From Acidimicrobiales bacterium (GTDB taxonomy: Bacteria; Actinomycetota; Acidimicrobiia; Acidimicrobiales; Aldehydirespiratoraceae): 41,485 bases of DNA. The stretch covers positions 1 through 41,485 of the forward strand of contig JAJCXW010000098.1 in NCBI GenBank assembly GCA_029263235.1, given 5' to 3'. Under the pieces are notes generated by a model. That model had not been told where the DNA came from and did no database searches. It worked only from the letters and a program-made list of their open reading frames with translations. This document shows positions 39,476 to 41,485 of this stretch, piece by piece. How positions within the stretch are numbered: position 1 is the first letter of the stretch; every line of letters begins with the position of its first letter. A program made the position numbers and the translations under genes.

Positions 39476-40864
39476 ATGAGATCAATGAAACAGAAGTCGG
39501 CCTTTGGGCCCCTCACCGCGACGGTTACGGCCGCCGCCCTGCTGTTCTGGATCGGCACCGGCAGTGCCGCTCCGGCGGTATTCCACTCCAACGCGCCCTT
39601 GGTGGCGGCATCGTCGACCAACCTGCAGCTCTCCGCGTCTGGTGCCGCCCCGACCGCGGGCGACGACTCCTACACGACGGCCACCGACCAGACTCTGATC
39701 GTCAATCCCCCCGGTGTGCTCGTCAACGACTCCGACCCCGAAGGCGACCCCATCCAGTCCGTGCTCACCACCGGGGCAGCCAACGGCTCGGTAACGATGA
39801 TCACAGCAGGCGGGTTCTTCTATACGCCAAGTTCCGGATTCACGGGCACCGACACATTCCAGTACATGGCCACAGATGGGTTGGGATTCTCGGCGGCAGC
39901 GACAGTCACCGTGGTCGTTGGAGGAACAGCTCCGCCGCCAGTGGATCCGCCGCCTGTGGATCCGCCGCCTGTGGATCCGCCTCCCGTTGGCGGGATCGAC
40001 GGGGTAGCCCTCTACGCCGCCAATTGCGCCAGCTGCCACGGTGCCGACGGCAGCGGCGGGTTCGGCCCGCCGGTGATCGGTACCTCGCTCACGGAGGCTC
40101 AGATCATCTCGGTCACCAACACCGGTGCCGGATCGATGCCCGGCTACGTCAACACCCTGTCGGTTGCTGAAATCCAGGCCATCACCGACTTCCTTCTCGG
40201 AAACCCGACTGGTGGCGGCGGAACCACGGTTCCTCCCGGTGGTGGAACCACGATCCCACCCGCGCCGACAGGAATCGCAGTCCCCTACGCGACGTTCCGC
40301 GCTTCGTGTCACGGCGCTGAAGGCCTCGGAACCCCGGCCGGCCCCGATATCGCAGGCGAAGGATTCGACGAGACCTTCCTCACGGTTCGCAACGGCGACG
40401 GCACCATGCCGGCCTACCCGGCCACATTGATCAGCGACGCGGTGTTGACGGACTTGGCCGACTACGTCGCCCAGTTGGGGAGTACCCCCGGCGATTCGTC
40501 GACCACACCGATCGGCAACACCGTCTACAGCACGTTCTGCGCTTCGTGCCACGCCCCAGACGGATCCGGCACGCCACTCGGCCCCGACGTGGTGGGTGAG
40601 TCGTTCAGTGAAATCGTCGACGTGGTTCGCACCGGTGATGCTCCAATGCCGAGCTACGGAGTTGCGCTAATCAGCGACGCCGACCTCGAGGAACTGGCGA
40701 CGTGGCTCTCGGGAAGCGGCGGCGGCCACGACAGTGACCATGACGACGATGATCACGACAGTGATCACCACGACGACGATCACGACAGTGACCATGACGA
40801 CGATCATCACGACGACTCCGGTGGCCACTCGGCGGTCACTCGCGACGACTCGGACCACGACTGA
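39476..40864 (+). CDS. Exported cytochrome c with cadherin-like domain and Asp/His-rich tail
   Basis: A 462-residue protein. Signal peptide (1-32), a cadherin-like domain (about 60-148; LVNDSDPEGDPIQSVLTTGA, GFTGTDTFQYMATDG), a PPPVD repeat linker (153-171), then three cytochrome c-like domains. The first has CASCH 184-188 with Met221, the third CASCH 355-359 with Met391. The second has RASCH at 275-279: its first haem Cys is Arg (CGC in place of TGC), while the Cys, His and Met311 remain. Residues 418-462 are a tail of Asp and His, likely metal-binding. No membrane anchor. ATG 39476 follows AAAGGGG. Co-transcribed with the previous gene. Confidence 0.83.
   Translation: MRSMKQKSAFGPLTATVTAAALLFWIGTGSAAPAVFHSNAPLVAASSTNLQLSASGAAPTAGDDSYTTATDQTLIVNPPGVLVNDSDPEGDPIQSVLTTGAANGSVTMITAGGFFYTPSSGFTGTDTFQYMATDGLGFSAAATVTVVVGGTAPPPVDPPPVDPPPVDPPPVGGIDGVALYAANCASCHGADGSGGFGPPVIGTSLTEAQIISVTNTGAGSMPGYVNTLSVAEIQAITDFLLGNPTGGGGTTVPPGGGTTIPPAPTGIAVPYATFRASCHGAEGLGTPAGPDIAGEGFDETFLTVRNGDGTMPAYPATLISDAVLTDLADYVAQLGSTPGDSSTTPIGNTVYSTFCASCHAPDGSGTPLGPDVVGESFSEIVDVVRTGDAPMPSYGVALISDADLEELATWLSGSGGGHDSDHDDDDHDSDHHDDDHDSDHDDDHHDDSGGHSAVTRDDSDHD
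39931..39980 (+). repeat. 15 bp in-frame tandem repeat (PPPVD linker)
   Basis: Units TCCGCCGCCAGTGGA, TCCGCCGCCTGTGGA (twice, identical) and a diverged fourth encode the repeated PPPVD linker between the cadherin-like domain and the first haem domain. The near-identity at DNA level suggests recent slippage expansion. Confidence 0.8.
40731..40818 (+). repeat. Imperfect GAC/CAC-rich tandem repeat (Asp/His tail)
   Basis: Units such as CACGACAGTGACCATGACGA and CACGACAGTGATCACCACGA recur at about 24-30 bp intervals, encoding HDSDHDDDDHDSDHHDDDHD and similar. It is in-frame at the protein end, not a CRISPR array: there are no constant-length unique spacers. Confidence 0.8.
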
Positions 40865-40945
40865 CCCCACAGTCTCTCCCCACGAGCAGGGTGGATCAGT
40901 CGCCCTGATTCTGGCGCGCGCTGATTCTCGGTGCAGACTCCTTCC

Positions 40946-41485
40946 ATGGATGGCCAAGGCGCAGCGATAGTCACGGGTGGAGCGCAAGGGATAGGCAGAA
41001 GCTGCGCGGTCGCGATGGCCGAGGCCGGATGGTCGGTGGCCGTGGCCGACCTCGACGAGGCCGGGGCAGCTGCCGTGGTGGAAACACTGCGGACCGACCA
41101 TGGGGTCGAGTCGTGTTCTCATAGCGTCGACATTTACAATTCGGACGACTGCGAGCAGCTTGTCACCGCGACCGCCAGCCGGATCGGTGAGCCGGCCGCA
41201 CTGATCAACAGCGCGGCCTACTACCGCGAGTCGAGTGGACTGGAGATGAAGGCGGAGCAGTGGGCCAAGGTGATCGACGTGGACCTCAACGGCACCTTCT
41301 ATCTCTCGCAGGCCTTCGCTCGATCGCTGGCTGCCGGCGACCGTGCCGGATGCATAGTCAACATCGGGAGTGTCTCCTCGACCCACAGCATGCTGGGCAA
41401 GGTCGCTTATGGCGCGGCCAAGGCGGCTGTCGACAGCATCACCAGATCGTTGGCCCTCGAATGGGGGCCGCTCGGCATTCGTGTC
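40946..41485 (+). CDS. Short-chain dehydrogenase/reductase, cut by the window end
   Basis: An open frame of 180 codons from ATG 40946 to the window edge, without a stop. It starts MDGQGAAIVTGGAQGIGRSC, giving the NAD(P)-binding TGxxxGIG motif at 10-17. ADLDE after strand 2 suggests NAD rather than NADP. NSAA (about 91-94) is in the place of the usual NNAG. The catalytic triad is Ser142 (IGSVSS), Tyr155 and Lys159 (AYGAAKAAV). Substrate is unknown. It lies 81 bp after the cytochrome operon on the same strand and is probably separately transcribed. Confidence 0.9.
   Translation, partial: MDGQGAAIVTGGAQGIGRSCAVAMAEAGWSVAVADLDEAGAAAVVETLRTDHGVESCSHSVDIYNSDDCEQLVTATASRIGEPAALINSAAYYRESSGLEMKAEQWAKVIDVDLNGTFYLSQAFARSLAAGDRAGCIVNIGSVSSTHSMLGKVAYGAAKAAVDSITRSLALEWGPLGIRV

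Noticed and set aside
40731-40818. Possible CRISPR-like short repeats
   Set aside because: Units are in-frame Asp/His codons of variable length with no unique spacers and no cas genes nearby.

Overview
The window is GC-rich throughout and reads as chromosome of an actinobacterium. Thr/Pro-rich linkers, secreted multi-domain cytochromes c, several FAD-dependent oxidoreductases and a CmtR-type metal sensor suggest the Acidimicrobiia or a related marine or soil lineage. That placement is inference from gene style only. I see no rRNA, tRNA, CRISPR array or transposase gene.

Left part (1 to about 14.75 kb): a defence and toxin-antitoxin island. It starts with a PIN toxin/HTH antitoxin pair on the minus strand. 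Divergent from it is a tightly coupled five-gene type III CBASS operon: a TRIP13-like AAA+ ATPase, a small Cap8-like protein, a HORMA protein, a CD-NTase and a NucC nuclease. Then come an MntA/HepT (MNT/HEPN) module and a HipB/HipA module. Two copies of a ~215 bp repeat flank MntA/HepT exactly 1100 bp apart. Each ends with a duplicated 3' end of an acyl-CoA dehydrogenase gene. A third copy of the repeat, without the dehydrogenase tail, lies at 14.6-14.75 kb. This looks like serial site-specific integration at the end of an acyl-CoA dehydrogenase gene, each junction being followed by a defence or toxin module. Between hipBA and the third copy are an OFA-type MFS transporter, a metallophosphoesterase, an FAD oxidoreductase, a lipoprotein and a NYN-domain nuclease. 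A possible ~70 nt RNA with a clear terminator lies beside the third copy.

Middle part (15 to 30.6 kb): ordinary metabolic and envelope genes. These are a membrane-anchored PEBP-like protein, a PuuB-like amine oxidoreductase, a CmtR-like metal sensor coupled to an ICMT-family methyltransferase, a lipoprotein serpin, a deiodinase-like thioredoxin-fold protein with Cys at the selenocysteine position, an HxlR regulator divergent from an acyl-CoA dehydrogenase-like gene, purine nucleoside phosphorylase, an N-acyl-D-amino-acid deacylase, nicotinamidase, an MFS transporter, a pirin, a secreted trypsin-like protease, a nitroreductase and a SAM methyltransferase.

Right part (30.6 to 41.5 kb): an extracytoplasmic cluster. 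It has a 1443-residue secreted multi-domain protein, a NarXL-type two-component system, and, divergent from the kinase, two consecutive genes for secreted multi-domain cytochromes c with PKD or cadherin-like modules, the second ending in an Asp/His-rich tail. The window ends inside a short-chain dehydrogenase gene. The kinase and the cytochromes share an intergenic region with a good promoter inside an 11 bp inverted repeat, so this may be a sensor-controlled extracellular electron-transfer unit.
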